A DNA stretch of 64,000 bases, from contig OX621252.1 in assembly GCA_951640165.1 (NCBI GenBank), forward strand, positions 25,193,934 to 25,257,933, read 5' to 3'. The notes under the pieces were generated by a model. That model saw only the letters and a list, made by a program, of their open reading frames with translations. It had not been told where the DNA came from and searched no databases. Made by a program: the position numbers and the translations under genes. Shown here one piece after another: positions 1 to 9,995 of this stretch (its first letter is position 1; each line of letters opens with the position of its first letter). The DNA is from Pseudoips prasinana. Lineage: Eukaryota > Arthropoda > Insecta > Lepidoptera > Nolidae.

Positions 1-1325
1 CACAGTAAACCTTTTGGTTTTTGCCCAAAAACTTCTCTACTATGCTTCGCAGAGAAAATACCTGATCCGTGCATCCCATTCCTTTCCGAAAACCTACCTG
101 TGCATCCCATATTTTCGCATCGGTTTCTTTCACAACTCTTTCAACCAATACTTTTGCATACAACTTACCAACGACGCTGAGTAGACTAATGCCCCTATAG
201 TTTTTACAGTCTTGCCGTGAGCCTTTCCCTTTGTAAAGAGGTACGATGACAGCCTTGCACCAATCACTTGGCACTTGGCCGGTGGTATAGCATAAATTGA
301 ATAGGCTGCACAGCTGACTCGCTATGACGCCATGTCCAGCCTTCAGCATCTCGGAAGTTATCCTGTCATACCCTGGTGACTTACCTGATTTCATACCCTT
401 AATAGCTTTCACAATCTCATCCATACCAATGTCATCTTTACATTTGTTCTTGTCTATACTTAGTGAACTACGTTCACTCTCTGTTACACCTCTTTCATAC
501 AAACTTTCAAAATACTCCTTCCAACGTTTTAACACGCATTCTCGTATGGATTTCAGTTCTGAGGTTTGAGTTATGCCTCTTACTGATCTAACGGATTTCC
601 AGAAAAACTTAATGTTCGTCTGAAAATCCTTAGACAACCTTCTATCAAAATTATCCTTTTGTTCATTTTTCTTTTCATTCACCACATCCTTTACAATTAC
701 TTTCATTTTCCTATAATCATTCCAGGCCCTTTCTATATCCTCATTCGTCGCCTTATGCATTCGTTCGTTTGCTCTGGTGGCTAGCCAGTCTAACCACGCT
801 TTCTTCTTTTCACATACAACTTTTTGTACACTTTTATCCCACCAAATATTCTTCATCTTTCTTCCTCTTAGTCTCTTTATTACACCACATACTTCACCAG
901 CTACACTCACCACACCTTCTTTGACTACCTTCCATAGCTCTTCTACTTCTCTTATGTCTTCAGATCCCTCAAACTTCTCAACCAACTTACTTTTGTACTC
1001 ATCTGCCACTTCTTCCTCTTGCAGTTCCTCTACTTTTATTCTCTCTAGTACACTTTTAGTCTCAGGGATTCGGTGGCGCCATCCTTTGAATAGACCACTT
1101 ATTCGGCTCATTACCAGAAAGTGGTCTGTATGGATTGCGGTCCCACGATAGACTCTTGTGTCTAGAACATTCTTTCTCAGTCTTTCATCTACAATCACGA
1201 AGTCAATCATACTCTTTCTCACATTTTTCCTCTCTCGTGTAAACGTATGGATTCTTTTATGTTCAAACATAGTATTTGTAACACAAAGACCCCATTCCAA
1301 ACATATCTCAAGCAGACTGTGTCTT
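1..1325 (-). mobile_element. RTE-type LINE ORF2 fragment (endonuclease C-terminus to reverse transcriptase), partial
   Basis: The minus strand carries one long open frame from about 1325 down to the left edge. Near 1140-1200 it reads VIVDERLRKNVLDTRVYRGT, and shortly after TDHFLV, the end of an apurinic-type endonuclease domain where SDH is the usual form. A charged linker follows, then reverse-transcriptase block sequence with KGMKSGKSPGYDRITSEMLK, NYRGISLLS and GFRKGMGCTDQ, as in RTE/BovB-like LINEs. The catalytic FADD block must lie left of the window. Upstream of about 1325 the frame meets a stop and similarity ends, so the copy is 5'-truncated. I saw no internal stop in the part read, so it may be fairly young. 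Clade assignment is from motif recognition only. Confidence 0.85.
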
Positions 1326-1495
1326 TATTTAAAAACCCTACTTAAAGGTTGCTCAGCTAAGAAACGTGATATTATTTTATTCTATCAACATTTCTGTGAC
1401 TGGTATAGAGCTTAACCAAAATTAAACAACTAAATCGGATGATGTGTCAATACTACTTTATGATTTTTGGTATATGGTAGGCAGTGAATGAATAA

Positions 1496-2130
1496 AATAA
1501 AAAAGGTTTTTCTTCACGTAGACTTAGTCCGAACATGTTTGTAGTAATACAGTTATTATTTCTAGTTACTTATTACAGATATTTAGGTACACGGAATGTT
1601 TAATTGTATAAAATAATTTATTTTATAATAGTAGTGATATTTAGCTAGCTTGTATTAAGTTATTGTCAAGGAGATTATGTTTAGGTTTAATTATTGAAAT
1701 TTATATTTTACTACATGAATGGTTCTGTCTATATTAAGGTATGAATTTAGTATTATTATTATAACGGACCTTGTGTTTAAAACGACGGTCGCGCTTTAAT
1801 GCTACCACCGGATCCAATGCGCCCCAACTGAGAAGACCCAGCGAAACAAACTCAGCAGGTTCATCTACTACCGGTTTCAAAACGGCCCAGTTGAGACGGT
1901 CCGGCGAAGCATACTCAAGCGGGCATGAACACGGGATTTGGTCCACTTAAAGTAATTATTTAGTAGACAAACACAATATCTACTCGATCGGTTGTCTGAA
2001 TGAATATTAATTTAGATTATATTTAGGAAACAAAATAAAAACATCGAAACAATACCATTATTCATTTGGAGACAGAGTCAATAAATTTAAATTTAGTATA
2101 TGTTAGCTCTATGATCGTTACAGTGTATTT
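1496..2130 (-). repeat. Dispersed repeat, copy A: probable 3' end of the LINE at 38421-43102
   Basis: This segment matches 38430-39086 almost throughout. Both start with an A-rich run and ggtttttnttcacgtagac, share a GC-richer core near 1780-1940 (38730-38900), and end near tatgNtagc. Both copies share the low-coordinate end, and copy B directly follows a minus-strand LINE ORF2. I therefore infer that it is the 3' untranslated part of that LINE and that this copy is 5'-truncated. The ORF readable here on the minus strand (1734-1946) is not supported as a gene. Confidence 0.6.
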
Positions 2131-2495
2131 TCAAGGACTTTTGATTTTATTCGGTAGTTATTTTAAGTTTGTCAAAATGAATCATATTGGAATTCAGTAT
2201 TAATTTGAAAATGTAAAACAGCAAAAAACTTACTCACATAAAAATTCCATTCACTCATAAACTTCCGCTGATGCAATTAAAATCCGCCATCTTTTATCCA
2301 CTTCAACTTGATCTAAACCAAAAATAAATTGATATCCCATGGCTAAGCGCCCTATTTAGCGCCCGGCTTAAATTTAAGTAGCGTTTTCAAATAAGGCTGT
2401 TAAACAACATCAGATAATATAATAATGGTACATACGTAGAAAATAACAAAAATGACATTATGAGATCAGAAATATTAAAATAATCCTACTTCCAG

Positions 2496-2725
2496 GTGGC
2501 TGAACGCGCTTTATACTATTGGAACAATGAATACATAATGTCGCTGATCTCCGACAACGCGACACACATCTTACCCATCATGTTCCCGTCCTTGTACCGC
2601 AACACCAAGAGCCACTGGAACAAGACCATACACGGCCTGGTGTACAACGCGCTCAAACTGTTCATGGAGATGAACCAGAAGCTGTTTGACGAGTGCACAC
2701 AGCAGTACAAACAGGAGAAACAGAA
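2496..2725 (+). CDS. PP2A-B': PP2A-B' exon (HEAT-repeat end)
   Basis: The acceptor is tacttccag ending at 2495; the donor is gtaagt beginning at 2726. The exon is 230 nt, starts in phase 0 (GTG GCT GAA) and ends in phase 2. The GTG is an internal valine codon, not a start. The peptide matches the last conserved helices of the B56 core. Confidence 0.92.
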
Positions 2726-5700
2726 GTAAGTAACATTGGTACAATGTTCTCTTTGTATTGCAACACCGAGTGTCACTGGAAGAAGACTACTGACGCCCTG
2801 GTGTACAACGCTCTCTCACTCCATTATATAAAGCGCAAGTACGGCCGCAATTTCATTATCTTCATTATCATATCAGTCGAAAGATGCCCAATATAATATT
2901 AAGCAATTTCATCATCATTATCGCAGCAGCCGAAAGATGCCCAAAATAATATTAAGTAATTTCATCATCAGCATCGTAGCAGCCGAAAGACGCCCAAAAT
3001 AATATTAAGCAATTTCATGATCGTCTTCATAGCAGCCGAGAGATGCCCAAAATAATATTAAGTAATTTCATCATCAGCATCGTAGCAGCCGAAAGATGCC
3101 CAAAATAATATTAAGCAATTTCATCATCAGCATCGTAGCAGCCGAAAGACGCCCAAAATAATATTAAGCAATTTCATCATCAGCATCGTAGCAGCCGAAA
3201 GACGCCCAAAATAATATTAAGCAATTTCATGATCGTCTTCATAGCAGCCGAGAGATGCCCAAAATAATATTAAGTAATTTCATCATCAGCATCGTAGCAG
3301 CCGAAAGACGCCCAAAATAATATTAAGCAATTTCATCATCATCGACATATCAGCTGAATGATGCTCAAAAACATTTTAAATTATTTCATCATCAGCCGAA
3401 AGACGCTTACTGCTGGAAAAACTTCCCCAAAAATCTCCACAAATGCGGCGGTCTTGCGCTATCCGCATCCAACGGCTTTTAGCGACCCTCACTAGATCAT
3501 CGGTCCATCTTGTAGAGTGCCTGCCCACTGCTTACTTATTTCTTAAAAAATAAAGTAATGTTATTGCCCGCACGGGGTCACCGTTAAAGAGAGCAGTGTT
3601 AGTTAGCGTTAAGTCACAGGAGTTGTAGGATATGTCGTTATCCTGTGACTTAACACTAACTTCAATGCAACTTATGAAGCTAGCAGGGGTGCGGGGAAAT
3701 TTAGGCCGCGGCAGGTGCTTAATTTTTCAATGCGAAACTCCTTTGATCCCATGCGAGTAGTTAAGAGTTTATCTTATCAATTAAATTTTTTTGCAATGTT
3801 TTCTTGAACTTGTGAATAGGTAATTTTTTTATCTGATCTGGTATCCTACTATATATTCTTGGAGCGATGCCAAAGAAGCTTTTATACATTATATGTTTCA
3901 ACGTTATTTTTAAGGACTAGAGGTTTCGATTATAAGCTAGAGAGAGCGTTATACCTAGCGTACGAGTGGGTTATACGTATATGGGTCGTTCACATGAACA
4001 TGTTTTGTTACCACAGGGAGCGGGAGCGTCTCCTGCAACGGGAAGAGGTGTGGCAAGCTTTAGAGGCGCGAGCAGCCGCCAACCCATCGGCCCGCGGCGC
4101 GGCGCGCTCGGAGCGGGGCGCGCTGCCGCCCGACGAGGGCCCGCTGCCGCCGCTCACGTACCAGCGCATCGAGCAGGAGGCGCAGGAGGTACACACCTAC
4201 ACTAAACGCAAAGACTCGTGGCGGGCGGACCAATAAAATGTGCAAAAGAGACAGCGCACATCATTTTCTCTCTCGCACTTGCAGTATTTATGGATGACGT
4301 CACACAGACATAGAGATGCGCGTTGTTTGGGTATATGCGTTTATCGATAACAACAGATCTGAAATGGGGTATATGAAATGTGATAAATAAAAAGATGCAT
4401 TCCGTATTATCGATAGTCCAGTAATATGCGCGTGCGCATCCCTGTTACAAAAGTGATTAGTGGCACCGCCTGCCACGAGTCTTTGCGTTTAGTTTAGCCA
4501 TACACACATTAGCACTAACGTACAGACGCCAGCACATCAAGCTACCGCAACATGTCAAATTTCCTCAATTGAAAGTTAACCCTATACTTATGCAATAAAG
4601 TTAAAAATCTATAAAAGAAATTTGACAGATTGGGATAGCTGGATGTGCTGGCGTCTGTACATGTACTCCTAGCCAAATTTTGGCCTCGGCAGCCAGTCTC
4701 AATGGAGACTGTATGACTTGCACAAGTGTGTGAGCAAACACAGGGGCACTTTCTATTCCATCACTCTCATGATCCGATGGGACGACCGGAAAGATGTCGG
4801 GTACAGGACCGCCGGCTTTTCATACTCTCCAAGGCAAGAGAGTGGTAATACACTCTCATTCCCAATATTCAGGTTGGTATTGAAAAATTTTCTTAACATA
4901 AAAATCCCAAAATCACTTTTTGGTCCGACCCGGAATTTGAACCCAGGATCCAAACGCTAGACCAATGAGGCAGTCATACTCCAATACCAGCATACATACT
5001 CGAGCATCAAAAAGGGCATCGCGAAAAGAGCGCATTGAACTCCTGCCCCTTATTTGTAGATTTTGAGCGTTATAGTTTGCGTAAAAAAGTCTAGTTACTG
5101 TTATTTTAATTGAAAGATTGCAACTTTATGTAATGTTGCTAACGTGCAATTTATATACGATGGAAGTTCTTGGTGATGACTTACAGAATAGCGACGTGAT
5201 CGCTCACTATATGCCTTATTAGAAGGCTCAAGGTCACCCAAAGAGCAATGGACAGGACTATGCTCGGAATTTCCCTGCGAGATCCAATCAGAAATGTTGA
5301 AATCCGGAGGCAAACCAAAGTCGAAGTATAGTGGCAGTGTGCGGGGCACATAGCTCGTAGAACTGGCTACTGTTGGGGCAGAAAGATTCTCGAGTGGTGA
5401 CCACGAACCGGAAGACCCAACATGGGCCCCCTAGAAGATGGATCGATGATCTTGTGCGGGTCGCTGGAAACCGCTGGATGGGAATAGCGGCAATTATGGA
5501 CATCTTTGAGGAAGGCCTTTGTCCAGCAGTGGATTTCTTTCGGCTGATATGATGATGATGGGACGTCTCGGGTCCTTAGCATTTCTTAAAAACGCATATC
5601 TCTTTCCAAACGGCTATACACTTTAAGCTAAGTTGCCGCGTCGTTGGAGAATTCCCATGGCGTCATACATTACAGACGACAGTCTGGCGCGCATATTGCT

Positions 5701-6281
5701 TGAAAATTTGCATTTGCCGTGGAGGAGGCAATTTGCTTATGGATTTTATTACTTCAGGCTGAGACGTCGCAGACGGTGACGAAGATGATATTGGTTGCAT
5801 CCTATTTTTAGTGAAAACTTTCTTCAAGCCTGTTAGTCATTTTATATCCCAACTTGTCTACAGGCTCGTAGAGTTTGAACCGCGCGGTCATATGAACTTA
5901 GCCTTAATATTAAAATCCTGTGACATTATTCACACTCGGCTATCTGATCCCAAACTAAGCAGAGCTTGTACTATGGGAACCAGATAACTCATATACTATA
6001 TACATACACTACTTTTTCTTTTGTAAATACATACTTATATCTATGTATATATAATTACACCCAAACTCAGGACAAACAGACATGTTTATGCATATAATAT
6101 AACTCTATATTAACGATGTTTATTTTCTCCATAGCTCCGAAAACAAGGTTACAACGCGAGCAAGCCTCTCCTCCGCAAGAAGTCCGAGCTCCCGGCCGAC
6201 TCCACCACCGTGAAGGCGCTCATCGAGCACAAGCGGGCCGACCCCTACCTGCCCACCCCCCCTGACGTCAACCAGTGCTAG
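2496..6281 (+). CDS. PP2A-B': PP2A B56 (B') regulatory subunit, gamma/delta type, C-terminal three exons (gene partial)
   Basis: The product is a B56-family regulatory subunit of protein phosphatase 2A. It is a HEAT-like scaffold that binds LxxIxE-type substrates and positions them for the catalytic subunit. The coding exons are 2496-2725, 4017-4188 and 6135-6281, joined in phases 2 and 0 by GT-AG introns, with stop TAG at 6279-6281. Exon one gives [12 protein letters not shown] and [20 protein letters not shown], nearly invariant in the family. Exon two gives the charged [18 protein letters not shown] stretch and a low-complexity Ala/Pro-rich tail. Exon three gives [17 protein letters not shown] and KALIEHKRA, a tail closest to gamma/delta-type B56 proteins (fly PP2A-B'/well-rounded rather than widerborst). 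The N-terminal two-thirds lie left of the window. The introns are full of mobile DNA. Confidence 0.92.
2740..2832 (+). pseudogene. Degenerate partial duplicate of the PP2A-B' exon, inside the following intron
   Basis: About 15 bp after the exon donor lies a second copy of the exon's middle. It reads [20 protein letters not shown] and then YNALSL, against [21 protein letters not shown] and YNALKL in the real exon. The copy is still in one open frame with a one-codon deletion and several substitutions. No splice sites flank it and it runs straight into the 53-bp tandem array, so I read it as a non-functional partial exon duplication. Confidence 0.75.
2849..3400. repeat. 53-bp tandem array, about ten units, with 212-bp higher-order pattern
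   Basis: Units beginning aatttcat recur at 2849, 2905, 2958, 3011, 3064, 3117, 3170, 3223, 3276 and 3329, a spacing of 53 bp after the first. Each contains gcagccgaaagacgcccaaa followed by ataatattaag. Variant units with gatcgtcttcatagcagccg occur at 3011 and 3223, exactly four units apart. The core resembles the 3' tail of the RTE-like elements in this window, so the array probably grew from such a tail. Confidence 0.9.
3360..3540 (-). mobile_element. RTE-like LINE 3' tail fragment
   Basis: After the tandem array come cgaaagacgcttactgctgg and gcctgcccactgct, the reverse complement of the C-terminal end of RTE ORF2 seen in better form at 5205-5565. It is decayed, with no coding capacity. Confidence 0.6.
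3603..3661. repeat. Short foldback hairpin
   Basis: Arms of about 20 bp (gttagcgttaagtcacagga at 3603-3622 and its near-complement ending at 3661) surround a 21-bp spacer, with one mismatch visible. It is probably a small MITE remnant inside the intron. Confidence 0.7.
4017..4188 (+). CDS. PP2A-B': PP2A-B' exon (charged helix and Ala/Pro-rich stretch)
   Basis: The acceptor is ttaccacag ending at 4016; the donor is gtacac from 4189. The exon is 172 nt: its first base completes the lysine codon split from 2724-2725, and it ends in phase 0. It is strikingly GC-rich compared with its surroundings and encodes [18 protein letters not shown], then a low-complexity [20 protein letters not shown] stretch. 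Confidence 0.88.
4201..4493. mobile_element. MITE with about 28-bp terminal inverted repeats, 12 bp after a splice donor
   Basis: The left end starts actaaacgcaaagactcgtg and continues gcgggcgg. The right end (about 4466-4493) is its reverse complement with one or two mismatches. There is no coding capacity. The element sits inside the intron, beginning 12 bp after the exon ending at 4188. I could not define a target duplication. Confidence 0.85.
4523..4657. mobile_element. TA-flanked foldback MITE
   Basis: The termini read cagacgccagcacatc at 4523 and the reverse complement ending at 4657, each flanked by TA. The inner arms (caagctaccgcaac / ggatagctgg, gtcaaatttc / gaaatttgac) also pair. 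The TA flanks point to a Tc1/mariner-type non-autonomous element. Confidence 0.8.
4676..4978 (-). mobile_element. tRNA-derived SINE, family with copies at 29540 and 52345
   Basis: Read on the minus strand, it begins with a tRNA-like head around 4930-4978, including a B-box-like ctgggttcaaattcc. A body follows with tccgatgggacgaccgg (plus strand, 4774-4790), shared in altered form with 29540-29830 and 52345-52625. It is a decayed SINE, not a functional tRNA gene. Confidence 0.65.
5205..5565 (+). mobile_element. RTE-like LINE ORF2 C-terminal tail, decayed
   Basis: The plus strand reads a degraded C-terminus: [20 protein letters not shown], then a [14 protein letters not shown] block, [21 protein letters not shown], and ends in the tail ggcctttgtccagcagtgga followed by gatgatgatg. 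Several stops interrupt it. The (GAT)n end marks the 3' terminus. Confidence 0.75.
5921..6113 (-). mobile_element. SINE family A fragment
   Basis: It contains ctgatcccaaactaagcaga and gcttgtactatgg, plus the cagacatgtttatgca block shared with 26437-26697, 28996-29245 and 50030-50285. It is the 3' two-thirds of a tRNA-derived SINE in minus orientation, ending just before the acceptor of the last PP2A-B' exon. Confidence 0.75.
6135..6281 (+). CDS. PP2A-B': PP2A-B' last coding exon
   Basis: The acceptor is ttctccatag ending at 6134. The exon is in phase 0, encodes 48 residues from [11 protein letters not shown] to PPDVNQC and stops at TAG 6279-6281. It contains the basic KKSELP motif typical of gamma/delta-type B56 tails. 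Confidence 0.92.
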   Translation, partial: LRKQGYNASKPLLRKKSELPADSTTVKALIEHKRADPYLPTPPDVNQC

Positions 6282-8230
6282 CAAACCCCGAGCAGGTCCG
6301 ACATACCAAGCACTACTAGCCTATCCCACTCGGGGTCGAAATAGCTACGCAATAGACTTAGAAACTCACGAGTCGGAAGAGTTACAGTACTCTCAAGGAG
6401 ACAAAAGCTGCGCTAAAACTAAGGTCCTTCAAGTCCTTCAAGCGACAGATACACAAAACAATCTTTTGCAGACTGAGTACTGTTTCAAAGAAGACTTCAT
6501 TTGTTAAATTACTTGGCAGTACAGATGTAGTAATCAAAACTGCTTGATAGATAAGATGTAACGGTACAAACTGCTCGACAAATGCGATGAAACAATCAAA
6601 ACTGCGTGACCAGTGATTGAAACTGTCAGTATTGCTTGAAAACAGGAAAACAGTCGGTAAAATATCACCTTGCAATGCATTTTACATATTAATTATACAA
6701 TCCATTTGAAGGCCTTTTAATTAAAGTGGTTCAGTGCCGGACGTGACGTCATAGCGATTGGACGCTAGTGAAGTGGCGTTAGTTTATATTAACTAGTTAG
6801 TACACATATATAATTATGGTAGTCTTTTTGTTGATGTTTTATATTCACTCTGGTCGACTTTGACGAATCGCGTGATGACCAACCAATCGGAAACCGTGCT
6901 ATACGCTTCCTGATTGGTTGATTATCACGCTATACGCTACGTAAATGTATTGGAAAGCACTGCTGTTAAACATGTATTATATTCTAATGAAATACGTTAA
7001 TGTCGACCTTTATACGAAAGTGATGCGGTTCTGTGAGTGACTGAGATAAGTTTTACTATAGTCCTTCTCGATTTATTCAGTGGAATCATGACCAATTAAG
7101 ATTAGCTTGCGCATTTCATACAATCTCCTCCCATTTTTGCCCAAGTTACGTCAAAGTTTCTATAATATAGTAGGCTTATATGGTCTTAGCGTGTTAGCGG
7201 ACATTAATTCCATATCTTCGTGGATAATATGAGGTTGCCAAATTGACATTTTTCATTTGTTTGATCTGCATACTCCTTTATTAATTCATGGGCTAATAAG
7301 GCTCTTTTTCTTTCTTAAGTAACTTTGGCTATAAAGGGTAGAGCTTTTATGGAATAGGTAGGGTAATTCATATTTGGATATGTGGAATAAGAAATATCCC
7401 ATTCGTATGTGTTGAAGCCTGTATTTATCTACTGAACTTTGGTATGTACACACGGCTACACATCAAGCTATACATTTCCAATATAAGCTGACTTCTCATT
7501 GTATGGACATCCTATACAACGCTAGATCAGCTTATACTGGAAATGCATAGCTTGATGTGTAGCCGTGTGTACACTACCCGTTTAGTATGTACACTACTCG
7601 AAATAGTCGCTGTTCACAAGGAAATCGTTAGCGACTCCTGTTGTGGGAAGTATAATACAAAATAACAATTTGAACCCTATGATAAGGATATAAGGTTCAA
7701 TATTTTTAATACGGACAGTAATAAAGACCTTTTTGTCATAAGAATTGTTGTCTTTAGTAATTTGTTTCTATTTTAAATTTTCCACCTTTATAAGACCTGT
7801 TTTCAATAGATTTATATAATTAATTTTTTATTACTACCCCCAACGACTTTTCTGCCAGAACTTGGACCATATTTGATAAAATAAATGCTAGTTTTAACCA
7901 TATGAATGGAATATTTCATTTTCATTATCACAGCGCCTTGCTTTCGTAATTATGTTTTACCCGACTGCATCAGGAGGGTATGTTATTAACTATAAGAACT
8001 GGTAACATCATTCCACTACACCACCTTTTATGAAACGACTAGCCCAATCGTGTATTATTTTAATAGTTATATTATATTTAGATTGTAATCATGTTCATTA
8101 AAAAGCCATATGTTTTAATATTAGGTTTGGTATTGTGATTGATAATTGGAAACTTTATTTTAGAGCTCGGCAATAGAGGGTTTTTTCTGATGGTGTTGGG
8201 GTGTTGGACCTAGTCATCACAAGATATATT
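6282..8230 (+). other. Probable PP2A-B' 3'UTR and downstream DNA
   Basis: No coding gene is visible. The first part is presumably 3'UTR; AATAAA-like signals occur at several places (for example near 7724), but the true end cannot be chosen from sequence alone. A CCAAT-containing imperfect hairpin lies at about 6868-6928. Confidence 0.4.
7449..7569. mobile_element. 121-bp TA-flanked foldback MITE, copy 1
   Basis: The terminus cacacggctacacatcaagc (7449) pairs with its complement ending at 7569; TA flanks both sides. The arms continue through tatacatttcc to about 46 bp with few mismatches. A second 121-bp copy lies at 51986-52106. Confidence 0.9.
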
Positions 8231-8235
8231 ACAAT

Positions 8236-8535
8236 CTAAGGTACAGCGTTCATTCGCTCTAAAAGCAGCCCGACTGGGGAAATACCTCCACCTAACAGAA
8301 GACGTTCCTTAATAATAACATTAATAATTTTAATGTTTTGTTTCTGCGTGTGAGTAAGGTTGCCAGAGCTCATTGGGGTGGGGGGAAGGGCCAGTAAAAC
8401 TTGTTTGCTGACTCTTAAAGGTCGGTAACGCACCCGCCTCTCCTTGGTGTTGCGAGTGTCCATGGGCGGCGGTGATCACTTACCATCAGGTGACACACTT
8501 CCTCGTTTGTCGCCTCTGATATTTAAAAAAAACTC
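8236..8535 (+). mobile_element. Retroposon family D (copy also at 34975-35270)
   Basis: The segment from cagcccgactgggga to ggtgatcacttaccatcagg and tgtcgcctctgatatttaaaaa matches 34975-35270 in reverse. The 3' end cttaccatcaggtga also occurs alone at about 33470 and 53565. It is a retroposon 3' end common in such genomes; the family name is uncertain. Confidence 0.7.
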
Positions 8536-8847
8536 ACAATATGCCAGAAGCCTATTTTTAATATTAAAAGAAATTGTGAGATGTCTGTGTGCTGATGTCT
8601 GGACCTTAAGTTCAGTAGTAATATTAACAACCGCCCTACTTATCAATCACAATTAATCAACCTCTTTATTGCTCCGGATCCAATGCAATATCAACTAAAC
8701 TATGTGCATATCATTGCTAACGTAGTTCTTATGAGAAGGACGGGGCACTTTACTGAGGGAACATAATTGATATGTACACTGAACTAATATAAATAACTTT
8801 ACATCTCTTTCTAATATAGATAGCATGAAAAGAACAGGGCATACATA

Positions 8848-9060
8848 GGGCCAGAGAGGAGCGCAGCAGAGAGGATTTTATTAAGGCACTCGAAAATCAA
8901 CGTTAAAATGATTTAAATAAAGTGCATATATGCTTGTACATTACATGCCCGCGACCGCGCGAGATTTTTATGTCAGGTTCAAGCGTATATGCACTTTATT
9001 CCCATAATTTTAAAGTTGATTTTCTAGTGCCTTAATAAAATCTATTGTCTGTGCTGGCCC
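8848..9060. mobile_element. hAT-like MITE with long inverted arms
   Basis: The ends are gggccag (8848) and ctggccc (9060). Arms of about 60 bp (8875-8935 and 8983-9043; ttttattaaggcactcgaaa paired with ttctagtgccttaataaaat) surround a short GC-richer loop. Flanks atacata and atacagta resemble an 8-bp target duplication with one change. Confidence 0.8.
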
Positions 9061-9524
9061 ATACAGTAAATTTGACAGTTCTCTGTCAAACTGCTAAAAC
9101 TGCATAATACGCGCACCGGGTGCATAATTTGACAGGTGTCGTTTATTTCGCCACGTCAAAACTATGACACAACTCAATATGTTATATCCTTATCATAAGA
9201 ACTAGAAAGAAAGAAATGCAATATTATTAAAATCTAGTTCAGTTGGTATTGCATAGTATCAGGGGTTGTATCTACTTATAAATGTTTAATTTATTATTTG
9301 TATAAACCAAATACATGAACACGTAGATTTTGTTTAACGTATTTACTATATTATTTAATGGTAATTATTGTAAAGTTATATTTTTTATGTCGAAAGGTAG
9401 GGTTCCATTGTATTTTTCTAGGTTCTCGTTTAGGCGGGGATTAGCACAATTATTACTATTGCAATGAATTGTTTAGAATAGGTGAAATAGTGAGCTAATA
9501 CTTACAAGAATTCTAGGTACAATT

Positions 9525-9655
9525 AATACAATACCATCTGATTCCAAACTAGGCAGAGCCTGTATATATGTGATATGTTTCTAAAAACATACAAATTATA
9601 GATAAATTACACCCAGTTAGCCACAAATAATAGTGTTCATTACGCAAAGGTTTGT
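9525..9655 (-). mobile_element. SINE family A fragment
   Basis: ccatctgattccaaactagg, the acacccag block and tgtcccgggtgggaa follow the family A order, with a gap. Divergent copy. Confidence 0.55.
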
Positions 9656-9995
9656 CCCGGGTGGGAAGTTCTTAAAATATAAATTGGCCGATCCCCAATT
9701 TTTTAAGCAGATTCGCGTTTTAACGAATGACAGTTGCACAAAACTTCCCCAAAACCCGACCTCAAAAATCGACCCGTCAGGAACCACACACAAGGTAACT
9801 GAATTGTGCTTAGAAAAAATGATAATTAATACGCAAAATATTTTTCGTTCAAGTTTATTGGTACTATTGTCAATCGCATCTGTTGCCGGCGCGGCGGAAG
9901 AACAACCTAGAAAATCTATAATAGATATATTGTTGTTTTTAAATCTTTATCAGGATCTAATGACAATTCTTAATTGGACGCAGAATGCTAAATAA
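9633..9995 (+). CDS. Unrecognised 120-codon ORF, doubtful
   Basis: The frame is open for 120 codons. Its first codons fall in SINE family A sequence. The rest contains a hydrophobic stretch SSLLVLLSIASVAGAAEE, which resembles a signal peptide or membrane segment, followed by IIDILLFLNLYQDLM. I recognise no family, and no splice or promoter context supports it. It could be a chance ORF or part of a decayed element. Confidence 0.12.
   Translation: MFITQRFVPGGKFLKYKLADPQFFKQIRVLTNDSCTKLPQNPTSKIDPSGTTHKVTELCLEKMIINTQNIFRSSLLVLLSIASVAGAAEEQPRKSIIDILLFLNLYQDLMTILNWTQNAK

Noticed and set aside
1734..1946. 70-codon minus-strand ORF in dispersed repeat copy A
   Set aside because: Frame follows the GC-richer core of a noncoding repeat; copy B at 38730 has indels in the region.
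2496..2498. GTG at 2496 as a gene start
   Set aside because: It is the first codon after a clear splice acceptor and matches an internal valine in B56 proteins.
2849..3400. Regular repeats resembling a CRISPR array
   Set aside because: Units are contiguous 53-bp tandems without unique spacers, in a eukaryotic intron.
4008..4245. Several antisense ORFs over the GC-rich PP2A-B' exon
   Set aside because: They are shadows of the coding exon on the other strand and in other frames.
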